DNA of 49,884 bases from Lachnospiraceae bacterium (GCA_030540075.1 JAUNWX010000003.1:82129-132012); one strand, 5' to 3'. Counted from the first letter of the stretch, positions 34,227-42,112 are shown. A program made the numbers and translations. The notes: generated from the sequence alone by a model not told the origin.

Positions 34227-34255
34227 ATTTTAGCGCCAGGTGAACCGCTTTACAA
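34227..34255 (-). promoter_or_regulatory. Promoter of the KdgF-like gene
   Basis: On the minus strand, TTGTAA (34255-34250) and TAAAAT (34232-34227) are spaced by 17 nt. The -35 region overlaps TGTAAAGCGGTTCAC, which resembles, but does not match, the uxaB operator core. Confidence 0.5.
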
Positions 34256-34304
34256 GATACATCAGCCGGTGAGCAGAAAATCCGCGCACCGACTGTTACT
34301 GTTA

Positions 34305-34344
34305 AGACCGGAGGCCGGAGGGGCGGCAACGGAGGCCCCCGTCT
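34305..34344. repeat. CCGGAGG-family GC-rich element
   Basis: An AGAC/GTCT outer stem and a GGGGC/GCCCC inner stem enclose CGGCAACGGA. Twenty of 21 bases (CGGAGGGGCGGCAAYGGAGGC) match the hairpin downstream of trmB at 0.3 kb. It lies about 30 nt after the nspC stop on the minus strand, again at an operon end. Confidence 0.55.
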
Positions 34345-34374
34345 AAACTTACCACCGGCTGAAGTATTTTTCCG

Positions 34375-35670
34375 TCACATTCGTCCCAGTCGGTACTTGA
34401 AGTCCCGGTAGCCGAAGTGGACGATTTCCTCGGTGCGGCCGTCCGACTTCCGGGTAACAATCGTCGGAAGCGGCATGCCGTTGAAGGTATTGTTTTTGCA
34501 GGTCGTGTAGATCGCCATGTCACCGAAGACGAGGAGGTCCCCGATCTTCGGCTCCGTGTCGAAGCTGTAGTCGCCGATCACATCACCGGCAAGGCAGGTC
34601 GGTCCGGCGAGGCGGACCGTGCAGGCCTTTTCGCCCGCGTCACCAGCCTGAAGCAGCGGCGGGCGGTACGGCATCTCGATGACGTCCGGCATATGACAGG
34701 CCGCACTGGCATCGAGGATCGCGATGGTCGTATCCCCGTTTTTCACGACGTCCAGCACATGGGTCAGCAGGTAGCCGGCATTCAGCGCACAGGCTTCACC
34801 CGGCTCGAGGTAGACCGTCACATCCCAGCTGTCCCGGGCGCGGCGGATGCACTGCTCGAGCAGCGCGATGTCATAGCCCGGGCGCGTGATATGATGCCCG
34901 CCGCCGAAATTGAGCCACTTCATCTTCGGCAGGAGATCGCCGAACTTCTCCGCGACGGCGTCCAGGGTCTCTGCCAGTGCGTCGGCATCCTGCTCACAGA
35001 GCGTATGGAAATGCAGTCCGTCGAGAAGCTGTGGCAGCTCCGGATGTGCCGCCACGGCGGCCTCCCACTGTGCACATGTCGTGCCTAAGCGGCTGCCCGG
35101 CGCGCACGGATCATAGATGGCATGGCCGTCCTGGGTCGAGTGCTCCGGATTGATACGGAGACCGAGACTCTTCCCCGCCGCCTTCGCCTGTGGTCCAAAC
35201 TTGAGAAGCTGCGCCGGCGAATTAAAGACGATGTGGTCCGCATAGCGGATGAGCTCTTCCATCTCGTCCACCCGATATGCGGCACAGAATACGTGCACTT
35301 CTTTTCCCGGCATTTCCTCTGCACCGAGCCGCGCCTCATAGAGGCCGCTCGCCTCGGTCCCCGCGAGATGCGGGGCGAGGATCGGATAGAGGTCGTAATT
35401 ACTGAAGGCCTTCTGCGCGAGGAGGATTCGGCAGCCGGTCCGCTCCGCGAGGGCACCCAGGATCTCAGCATTGGCCTGCAGCTGTGCTTCGTCGAGCAGA
35501 TAGCACGGGGTCGGCAGCGCATGGAAGGCCGCCGGGGTCACGCCACCGATCGACGCAAACGGCGCACGGGTGTCCGGTGTCGTCGCGGATGCCGAATCCA
35601 CTGCTGACTGCGTAGAAAGCTGTTCTGCCGACACTTCTGCATCTGCCTGCGCGCTGTCCCGCGGCTCCAT
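34375..35670 (-). CDS. nspC: Carboxy(nor)spermidine decarboxylase
   Basis: This 431-residue PLP enzyme of the alanine-racemase-fold decarboxylases removes CO2 from carboxyspermidine or carboxynorspermidine. PLP Lys87 lies in LLAQKAFSNYDLYP. Further family segments are RINPEHSTQDGHAIYDP, GLHFHTLCEQ, NFGGGHHITRPGYD and LEPGEACALNAGYL. The first ~45 residues are a low-complexity Ala/Ser/Thr/Asp extension not seen in typical relatives. Its ATG overlaps the stop of the preceding gene by one base (TGATG). It is the last gene of the polyamine operon. The natural substrate depends on which diamine or agmatine its partner uses. Confidence 0.9.
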   Translation of the reverse strand: MEPRDSAQADAEVSAEQLSTQSAVDSASATTPDTRAPFASIGGVTPAAFHALPTPCYLLDEAQLQANAEILGALAERTGCRILLAQKAFSNYDLYPILAPHLAGTEASGLYEARLGAEEMPGKEVHVFCAAYRVDEMEELIRYADHIVFNSPAQLLKFGPQAKAAGKSLGLRINPEHSTQDGHAIYDPCAPGSRLGTTCAQWEAAVAAHPELPQLLDGLHFHTLCEQDADALAETLDAVAEKFGDLLPKMKWLNFGGGHHITRPGYDIALLEQCIRRARDSWDVTVYLEPGEACALNAGYLLTHVLDVVKNGDTTIAILDASAACHMPDVIEMPYRPPLLQAGDAGEKACTVRLAGPTCLAGDVIGDYSFDTEPKIGDLLVFGDMAIYTTCKNNTFNGMPLPTIVTRKSDGRTEEIVHFGYRDFKYRLGRM

Positions 35671-36929
35671 CAGTCTACGAGCGCCGGGTTATGATTCTCG
35701 CGGCGCGGAAGTCCGTACTTGTCGAGGGCGTCGAGGAAAGGATCCGGATTGAACTCCTCGACGGTGTATACGCCCGGCTTGATCCACTCGCCGGTCAGCA
35801 TCATGAGTGCGCCGCACATCGCCGGTACGCCGGTGGTGTAGCTGATCGCCTGGCTGCCGACCTCGCGGTAGCACTCCTGGTGATCGCAGACGTTGTAGAT
35901 ATAGTAGTGCTTCTCCTGGCCATCCTTCTCACCGGTGAAGATGCAGCCGATGTTGGTCTTGCCCTTCGTGCGCGGACCGAGGCTCGCCGGATCCGGGAGG
36001 AGGGCCTTCAGGAACTGAATCGGCACAATTTCCTGACCCTGGAAGCTGATCGGGGTGGTCGACAGCATGCCGACGTCCTCAAGACAGCGCATATGATCAA
36101 GGTAGCTCTGACCGAAGGTCATGAAGAAACGGATGCGCTTCACATCCGGCAGGTTCTTGCCGAGGGACTCGATCTCCTCGTGGTGCAGAAGGTACATGTC
36201 CTTCTCGCCGACCTCGTCGAAGGTATACTCGCGCTTGATGCTCATCGCCGGGATTTCCACCCACTTGCCGTTCTCCATGTAGCTGCCCGGTGCGGATACC
36301 TCACGGAGGTTGATCTCCGGGTTGAAGTTGGTCGCGAAAGCATAGCCGTGGTCACCGCCGTTGCAGTCGAGGATGTCGATGGTATCGATGCGGTCGAACT
36401 CGTGCTTCGCCGCATACGCGCAGTACGCCTGGGTCACGCCCGGGTCAAAGCCGCAGCCGAGCAGCGCGGTGAGTCCAGCCTCCTCGAACTTCTTCTTGTA
36501 AGCCCACTGCCAGCTGTAGTCGAAGTAGGCGGAGAAGCCGGCTTCCTTACAGCGCTTCTCGTAGATCGCGCGCCACTCCGGATCATCGGTGTTCTCCGGC
36601 TCGTAGTTTGCGGTATCCATGTAGTTGACGCCGCAGGCGAGGCAGGCATCCATGATGGTGAGGTCCTGGTACGGAAGGGCGATGTTCATCACGAGGTCCG
36701 GCTGGTAGCTGCGGATCAGTGCGCAGAGCTGCTCCACATCATCGGCATCGACCTGTGCCGTCGTGATCTTCGTTTTCGTCGTCGGTGCGAGCTTCTCCGC
36801 GAGTGCATCACACTTCGACTTCGTGCGGCTGGCAATGCAGAGCTCCGTAAAAACGTCACTCACCTGACAGCACTTGGAAATCGCAACACTGGCTACACCT
36901 CCGCAGCCGATCACTAATACTCTACTCAT
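35670..36929 (-). CDS. Carboxy(nor)spermidine synthase (saccharopine-dehydrogenase family)
   Basis: This 419-residue enzyme is of the CASDH type: it condenses aspartate semialdehyde with a diamine (putrescine to carboxyspermidine) using NAD(P)H. The N-terminal Rossmann motif is VLVIGCGGVASVA. Family segments include NIALPYQDLTIMDACLACGVNYMDTANYE, LLGCGFDPGVTQAYCAYA and ILDCNGGDHG. A related bacterial pathway uses agmatine as acceptor, making carboxyaminopropylagmatine; the sequence alone does not decide. AAAGGAGA lies 9 nt before the ATG. It is 108 nt after speB and overlaps nspC by one base. Confidence 0.88.
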   Translation of the reverse strand: MSRVLVIGCGGVASVAISKCCQVSDVFTELCIASRTKSKCDALAEKLAPTTKTKITTAQVDADDVEQLCALIRSYQPDLVMNIALPYQDLTIMDACLACGVNYMDTANYEPENTDDPEWRAIYEKRCKEAGFSAYFDYSWQWAYKKKFEEAGLTALLGCGFDPGVTQAYCAYAAKHEFDRIDTIDILDCNGGDHGYAFATNFNPEINLREVSAPGSYMENGKWVEIPAMSIKREYTFDEVGEKDMYLLHHEEIESLGKNLPDVKRIRFFMTFGQSYLDHMRCLEDVGMLSTTPISFQGQEIVPIQFLKALLPDPASLGPRTKGKTNIGCIFTGEKDGQEKHYYIYNVCDHQECYREVGSQAISYTTGVPAMCGALMMLTGEWIKPGVYTVEEFNPDPFLDALDKYGLPRRENHNPALVD

Positions 36930-37037
36930 AAGGGTACTCTCCTTTTCCTGATTGATCTCTATCCGGTATTTTCCGGAAGGTCTGATTTACTTCTATTTCC
37001 ATCCCCGCTCCGCACATACGGATCGAGGCATGTAGTC

Positions 37038-37895
37038 TTACTTCTGCAGTGCCAGCAGGAGCTCTCGCAGCACCTTGCAGGCGGTCGCGGTGGACACGCC
37101 GCTCACATCCAGCATCGGGGCGAGCTCGTTCACATCGGCAGCGACGATGTTTGCCTTCGTCGCCGTGCGGATGGCCTCGAGCAGCTGCAGGAAGCTGACG
37201 CCGCCTGCCTCCGGTGTACCGGTGCCCGGGAAGGCCGATGGATCGAGGCAGTCGAGGTCGATGGTCAGGTAGACCGGCGTCCCCTTCTGCTGCAGCTTCT
37301 CCACGAGCTCTGAAAGTCCGGTAAAATCGAACTTGTTCATATCCGTGTGCGCACTTGCGAAGCGGAACTCCTCCCGCTCGCCGCTCCGGATGCAGAACTG
37401 GTGGATGCGTCCATCACCGAGGAGGTCATGACAGCGGCGGAGCACACAGGCGTGGCTCAGCTGCGCGCCGAGGTAGTCGTCCCGCAGGTCGGCATGCGCG
37501 TCGAAGTGAATGATCTCGAGCTCCGGGTACTTCGCGGCGACGGCGCGTACGGCGCCGAGCGTCACAAGGTGCTCACCGCCGAGGAGCAGTGGCAACTTGC
37601 CATCCTGCAGGATCTCCACCGCGCGGGCCTCGATGTCCTGAAGGGCCATCTCACTGGATCCGAAGCAAAGCTCGAGGTCCCCGCTGTCAAATACCTTCGC
37701 ATCCATGAGGTCCCGGTCCTGATATGGACTGTAGGTCTCGAGGCCGAAGCTCTCGTGCCGCATCGCCGCCGGGCCGAAGCGTGCACCCGGTCGGAAGCTC
37801 GTGGTCGAGTCAAACGGCGCACCGTAGAGTACGATGTCTGCTTCCTCGTAGTCTGCGTCACAGCCGATAAAGTTTTCAATATTTGGTGTAAGCAT
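37038..37895 (-). CDS. speB: Agmatinase (ureohydrolase)
   Basis: This 285-residue enzyme of the arginase/agmatinase family hydrolyses agmatine to putrescine and urea. The two-Mn ligands are in GGEHLVTLG, HFDAHADLRDDYLG and TIDLDCLDPSAFPGTGTPEAGG. A role as aminopropylagmatinase is possible given the neighbours. Its ATG overlaps the speE stop by one base (TGATG), with GGAGGG just upstream, so translation is coupled. Confidence 0.9.
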   Translation of the reverse strand: MLTPNIENFIGCDADYEEADIVLYGAPFDSTTSFRPGARFGPAAMRHESFGLETYSPYQDRDLMDAKVFDSGDLELCFGSSEMALQDIEARAVEILQDGKLPLLLGGEHLVTLGAVRAVAAKYPELEIIHFDAHADLRDDYLGAQLSHACVLRRCHDLLGDGRIHQFCIRSGEREEFRFASAHTDMNKFDFTGLSELVEKLQQKGTPVYLTIDLDCLDPSAFPGTGTPEAGGVSFLQLLEAIRTATKANIVAADVNELAPMLDVSGVSTATACKVLRELLLALQK

Positions 37896-38752
37896 CAGTG
37901 TCCCTCCACTTCCCGAAGCATCTCCTCGAGGAAGGCCGGGAGATAAAATGCGCCGACATGCAGGCGGGTGGTGTAGTAACGGGTGCGCATGTTGAGCGAC
38001 TGCCAGGCCGCGGCATCCATGTCGTTGATCGGATGGTACTTCTTGCTGGCGAAGCCGAAGAGCCAGTAGCCTGCGGCGAAGGTCGGGATATGCGCCTGGT
38101 AGACCTTACTGATCGGGAAGGTGCTCGCGATGCGCTGATGACTGCGCTGCATCGCGTTCGCATCCTCGGTGTAGAACGGGCTGCCCTGCTGGTTCACCAT
38201 GATACCGTCCTCCTTCAGTGCCTTGAAGCAGGAGCCGTAGAACTCACGGGTGAAGAGGCCCTCCGACGGTCCGAACGGATCCGAGGAGTCGACGATGATA
38301 AGGTCGTACTCAGCCTCGCACTGGCGAATGAACTTGAGCGCGTTCTCATAGTAGATGTGCACGCGACGATCGTCCATACGGCAGGCATTGCCCGGAAGAT
38401 AGGCACGGCAGGCCTCGATGACCTGCGGGTCCATCTCGACGAGGTCGATGCACTCGACGCGGTCATAGCGGGTGAGCTCCCGCACGACGCCGCCGTCACC
38501 GGCACCGATCACGAGGATGTCCTTCGCGTTCCGGTGGACAGCCATCGGGACGTGAGTGATCATCTCATCGTAGATGAACTCGTCACGCTCGGTCAGCATG
38601 ACGTTACCGTCGAGGGTCAGTACACGGCCAAACTCCGGTGTTTCGAAGATGTCGATGCGCTGGTAGTCGCTCTGCTTCGAGTAGAGCTGACGGTCCACAC
38701 GGATACTGTGCTTCACATCCGGTGTATGAAACTCTGAAAACCACATTTCCAT
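37895..38752 (-). CDS. speE: Polyamine aminopropyltransferase (spermidine synthase)
   Basis: This 285-residue SpeE-type protein has GVVRELTRY with the GAGDGG nucleotide loop, LVEMDPQVIE, YDLIIVDSSDPFGPSEGLF and the gatekeeping-loop region YWLFGFASKKYHP. SpeE enzymes move an aminopropyl group from decarboxylated SAM to putrescine. No SAM decarboxylase (speD) is in the window, while a second aminopropylation route is encoded in the same operon. The start at 38752 has GGAGG 8 nt upstream; a second Met is two codons on. Confidence 0.9.
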   Translation of the reverse strand: MEMWFSEFHTPDVKHSIRVDRQLYSKQSDYQRIDIFETPEFGRVLTLDGNVMLTERDEFIYDEMITHVPMAVHRNAKDILVIGAGDGGVVRELTRYDRVECIDLVEMDPQVIEACRAYLPGNACRMDDRRVHIYYENALKFIRQCEAEYDLIIVDSSDPFGPSEGLFTREFYGSCFKALKEDGIMVNQQGSPFYTEDANAMQRSHQRIASTFPISKVYQAHIPTFAAGYWLFGFASKKYHPINDMDAAAWQSLNMRTRYYTTRLHVGAFYLPAFLEEMLREVEGH

Positions 38753-38777
38753 TTCTCTTTCCTCCTTCCGACGATGC

Positions 38778-40247
38778 TTACTCGGCGATGACATTGAGGT
38801 GCAGGATCTCCGCATCCTCCGGTCCCGTCATGCTGCAGCCCTTCGCCTTCGCGTACTCGATGTAATCGAGGATCTCCGCAGTGATACGCTCGCCAGGTGC
38901 CAGGATCGGAATGCCTGGCGGGTAACACATAACGAACTCACTGCAGACCTTGCCCACGGTTTCACGCAGCGGCAGGCTCTTCTTCGGTGCGTAGAACGCC
39001 TCCTGCGGACTCGCGGCTACCTCCGGGTCGATGTACTCCTGACTGAGCAGGCCCTCGCCGTTCGTATGATAGCGTCGCTTGATTTCCGACAGTGCGCTCA
39101 CGAGACGCTCGATCTCCTGGATACGATCGCCGATGGAGAGGTACGCGAGGATATTGCCGATGTCTCCAAACTCGATCTGAATATCATATTCATCACGCAG
39201 GATGTCATAGACCTCAATGCCCGCGAGTCCGATGTCCAGCGTGTGGACACTGAGCTTCGTGGTATCGAAATCGAAGACAGAATCGCCGTTGCAGAGTTCC
39301 TTACCGAAGGCGTAGTAGCCGCCGACCGCATTGATCTCCTCACGTGCGTACTCGGCCATGTCTGCTACCTGATGGAAGACCTGACGGCCGCGCAGGGCGA
39401 GGTTCCGACGGGAGATGTCGAGGCTCGACATGAGGAGGTAGCTGCCCGAGGTCGTCTGGGTGAGGTTGATGATCTGACGCACGTAGCCTTCATTGACATT
39501 CGGTCCCGTCAGAAGGAGACTCGACTGGGTGAGGCTGCCGCCACTTTTATGCATCGAGACGGAGGCCATATCGGCACCCGCGGCCATCGCAGACACCGGA
39601 AGGCCGCCACCGAAATAGAAGTGGGTGCCATGGGCTTCATCGGCGAGGCAGAGCATGCCGGCGTCATGGGCCATCCGCACGATCGCGCGGAGATCACTGC
39701 AGATGCCGTAGTAGGTCGGGTTGTTCACCAGCACGGCGACCGCCTTCGGATGCTCGGCGATGGCCTTCGCCACCTGCTCCCGCTTCATGCCGAGGCTGAT
39801 GCCGAGGCGCGTATCCACCTCCGGATTTACATAGACCGGCACGGCGCCGCAGAGCACGAGCGCGTTCAGGACGCTGCGGTGTACGTTTCGCGGCAGGATG
39901 ATTTCGTCGCCGCGCTTGCAGGCCGTCAGCACCATGCTCTGCACAGAGCTCGTCGTACCGCCCACCATCAGGAAGGCGTGGGCTGCGCCGAAGGCATCCG
40001 CCGCCAGCTCCTCTGCTTCCCGGATCACCGAGACCGGATGGCAGAGATTATCAAGGGGCTTCATGCTGTTGACGTCGACACCGACGCACTGCTGCCCCAG
40101 GAACGCAGTCAGCTCCGGGTTGCCGCGGCCACGCTTGTGTCCCGGCACATCAAAAGGGACCACACGCATGCGCCGGAAGTTCTCCAGCGCCTCGTGGATC
40201 GGTGCACGCCGCTGATCCAGACGCGTGCGTTTCGCATTTCCATTCAT
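38778..40247 (-). CDS. speA: Arginine decarboxylase (Orn/Lys/Arg decarboxylase class I fold)
   Basis: This 489-residue PLP enzyme of the aspartate-aminotransferase-fold decarboxylases lacks the N-terminal response-regulator-like domain of the E. coli inducible enzymes. DVPGHKRGRGNP, DEAHGTHFYFGG and the PLP Lys in SMHKSGGSLTQSS are diagnostic. Arginine as substrate is inferred from the agmatinase gene in the same operon; lysine or ornithine are alternatives. ACGGAGGT precedes the ATG. It is the first gene of the five-gene operon, preceded by a long leader with an intrinsic terminator. Confidence 0.9.
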   Translation of the reverse strand: MNGNAKRTRLDQRRAPIHEALENFRRMRVVPFDVPGHKRGRGNPELTAFLGQQCVGVDVNSMKPLDNLCHPVSVIREAEELAADAFGAAHAFLMVGGTTSSVQSMVLTACKRGDEIILPRNVHRSVLNALVLCGAVPVYVNPEVDTRLGISLGMKREQVAKAIAEHPKAVAVLVNNPTYYGICSDLRAIVRMAHDAGMLCLADEAHGTHFYFGGGLPVSAMAAGADMASVSMHKSGGSLTQSSLLLTGPNVNEGYVRQIINLTQTTSGSYLLMSSLDISRRNLALRGRQVFHQVADMAEYAREEINAVGGYYAFGKELCNGDSVFDFDTTKLSVHTLDIGLAGIEVYDILRDEYDIQIEFGDIGNILAYLSIGDRIQEIERLVSALSEIKRRYHTNGEGLLSQEYIDPEVAASPQEAFYAPKKSLPLRETVGKVCSEFVMCYPPGIPILAPGERITAEILDYIEYAKAKGCSMTGPEDAEILHLNVIAE

Positions 40248-40657
40248 GTATTACCTCCGTTCGTGGGCCCTTTTCAGACAATAAAAAAAGCAAATTCGCC
40301 ATAGGCAAACTTGCTTCAAAATCAGCTTATGTAAAGACAGCACACTCCCCCCATCGGAGTCCGAATCCGGATGTTCATCTGTCGTTTCAAAAAACTGAGC
40401 GTGTCGAGAGTCTATATAGCAATCTTACTTTTACTACTCTTTATTGACCAATTCACAAGTCTGCGCGTTCAACGTGCAATTTCATGGTTGTAAAGGAACC
40501 AACTTATAAAATCTGAGCTTCTAACTCAATCAATAAGGTAACCGAAGTTACCGATCGGCAGTGGACCCGGCTGTCCGTATGGCCTCAGCCCCGGTGGGGC
40601 GGTCCGTAGGTAAATTGCTTTGAAAAACTCTTACAAACACGATTCGTCTTTCAAATC
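40248..40657 (-). ncRNA. Long structured 5' leader of the polyamine operon
   Basis: From the predicted transcription start near 40657, about 410 nt precede speA. On the minus strand it holds a 5' hairpin (CGATT...AATCG), a GC-rich block at 40560-40608 (GGACCGCCCCACCGGGGC...GGGTCC), a very stable GGTAAC-TTCG-GTTACC tetraloop hairpin, two short reading frames and finally a Rho-independent terminator 35 nt before the start codon. I could not match it to a known riboswitch class by eye. The arrangement indicates premature termination with conditional readthrough. Confidence 0.6.
40283..40314 (-). terminator. Intrinsic terminator (attenuator) in the speA leader
   Basis: On the minus strand GCAAGTTTGCC and GGCGAATTTGC pair around TAT with two internal G-T/mismatch positions, and seven T follow. 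Only 35 nt remain before the speA ATG, too little for a separate promoter, so speA transcription must pass through it. Confidence 0.82.
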
Positions 40658-40663
40658 GAATTG

Positions 40664-40692
40664 ATTATAAACAGATTAAAATTTACTGTCAA
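40664..40692 (-). promoter_or_regulatory. Consensus sigma-A promoter of the polyamine operon
   Basis: On the minus strand, TTGACA (40692-40687) and TATAAT (40669-40664) match consensus exactly with a 17-nt spacer. Such strength suits an operon controlled after initiation. Confidence 0.88.
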
Positions 40693-40820
40693 TTAAAATC
40701 ATGTAATGTCTCCGTAAAAATCCGTCTGTCGGATTTAAAAAGTTGAAGAACACTTGTCTACTTGTATTGTTTTGTGTGCTATGCTATTCGTGTCAGATTT
40801 TTAAATAAGAGGAAATGATT

Positions 40821-41102
40821 ATGAATCCGTATTTTGATCAGAGCATCGCGCTCTGGGTCATCTTCATGAGCGTCATCGCCTTTCTGCTGTATGGGCTCGA
40901 CAAGTATAAGGCGATCCACCATCGCTGGCGGATTCCGGAGCAGACGCTGATCCTGGCGGCGCTCGCCGGTGGTGCCCCGGGCGCCCTGCTCGGGATGCGG
41001 ACGTTTCATCATAAAACGCGGAAGTGGAAGTTCCGTATTCTGGTGTCGCTCGCCACGATTGCGTGGATGGCACTGCTCGGCTACCGCTTCGTCATGCTGT
41101 AG
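40821..41102 (+). CDS. DUF1294 family membrane protein
   Basis: This 93-residue protein is a short DUF1294 protein of unknown function: two to three membrane helices (ALWVIFMSVIAFLLYGLDKYKA; LILAALAGGAPGALLGM; ILVSLATIAWMALLGYRF) with the family motif GGxPGALLGMRTFHHKT-K-FR. Two ATGs lie six bases apart. AAGAGG is 8 nt from the second (40821) and only 2 nt from the first (40815), so the second is preferred. An extended -10 (TGCTATGCT at ~40777) precedes it, divergent to the polyamine promoter. Confidence 0.85.
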   Translation: MNPYFDQSIALWVIFMSVIAFLLYGLDKYKAIHHRWRIPEQTLILAALAGGAPGALLGMRTFHHKTRKWKFRILVSLATIAWMALLGYRFVML

Positions 41103-41129
41103 TGCTGTGGATGAAAAGGAGAAGATAAG

Positions 41130-42095
41130 ATGGAAAAGATAAAGTCAGTTGCGTTACTGGGTGCCGGTTCTGTCGGCTCCTATGTGATTTATGGATTTTC
41201 AGGCTGCCCTGATATCCACTTCAGCCTCGTCGCCGAGGGCGCACGTGCGGAGCGCTTACAGAATGACGGCTGTCTCATCAACGGGGACGTTTATCATCCG
41301 GAGGTTCTGTCGCCTGCCGAAGCACACGGTGTCGACCTGCTGATCGTCGCCCTCAAGTATGGTGCCCTGAAGGAGGCATTGCCCGAGATCCAGGCGGTCG
41401 TCGGCGAAAACACGACGGTCATGAGCCTCATGAACGGTGTCGACAGCGAGGACATCATCGCCTCGGCCATCGGCGCGGAGCACATGATCTACTCGATGAT
41501 CAAGGTGGCGTCGTCCCGCCAAGCTGGCCGGGGCTGCTGCTTCGACCCGGAAACGACCGTCGGGATCATCTATGGGGAGGCCAATGCTCCTTACGAGAGT
41601 GCACGGATCCGCGCGCTGGAGGATGCCTTCGGACGGACCCGCCTGCATACGCGGCACACGGACTGCATCCGCGAGGAGATCTGGAACAAGTTCCGGCTCA
41701 ATGTATGCAACAACCTGCCACAGGCCATCCTCGGTGTCGGCGTGGGCTGCTACCGGGACAGTGCGCACATGAAGGCCATCAGTGATGGACTGCGTCACGA
41801 GGTGGAGCAGATCGCCGAAGCGAAGGGCGTCGACATGGAGAAGCTCGCCATGCTGGACAGCAAGGGCTGTCTGGTGTCCCCTGCCGCGCGCTACTCGACC
41901 CTGCAGGACCTCGATGCCGGACGGCATACGGAGATCGATATGTTTGCCGGTGCGCTGATGCGGATGGGCGAGGAATTCGGCATCCCGACGCCGTTTAACA
42001 CCTGCATTTACCACCTGATCAAGGCACGTGAGGAAAAGAACGACGGACTCTTCGATTACGAGGGGAAGACCGATAAAAGCTGCTGGGCGAAGTAA
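41130..42095 (+). CDS. Ketopantoate reductase family oxidoreductase
   Basis: This 321-residue protein has the N-terminal Rossmann motif VALLGAGSVGSYVI (residues ~7-20) and the ApbA/PanE-type C-terminal helical domain. The conserved Lys is in the EEIWNKFRLNVCNN motif, and YSTLQDLDAGRHTEID is typical. The family reduces 2-dehydropantoate to pantoate with NADPH, but many members act on other 2-keto acids and this one has no pantothenate neighbours. AAGGAGA lies upstream. It follows the DUF1294 gene by 27 nt. Confidence 0.82.
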   Translation: MEKIKSVALLGAGSVGSYVIYGFSGCPDIHFSLVAEGARAERLQNDGCLINGDVYHPEVLSPAEAHGVDLLIVALKYGALKEALPEIQAVVGENTTVMSLMNGVDSEDIIASAIGAEHMIYSMIKVASSRQAGRGCCFDPETTVGIIYGEANAPYESARIRALEDAFGRTRLHTRHTDCIREEIWNKFRLNVCNNLPQAILGVGVGCYRDSAHMKAISDGLRHEVEQIAEAKGVDMEKLAMLDSKGCLVSPAARYSTLQDLDAGRHTEIDMFAGALMRMGEEFGIPTPFNTCIYHLIKAREEKNDGLFDYEGKTDKSCWAK

Positions 42096-42112
42096 AAAGA
42101 TCCTATTCACGA

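Noticed and set aside
34375-34515. Alternative internal start for NspC that would remove the low-complexity N-terminus
   Set aside because: The gene is on the minus strand, so the N-terminus is at 35.5-35.67 kb; there no ATG or ribosome site lies between the coupled TGATG start and the conserved core, so the extension is kept.
40560-40660. SAM, guanidine or lysine riboswitch in the speA leader
   Set aside because: None of the signature strings of these classes could be found by eye, so no class name is given; only a covariance search can settle it.
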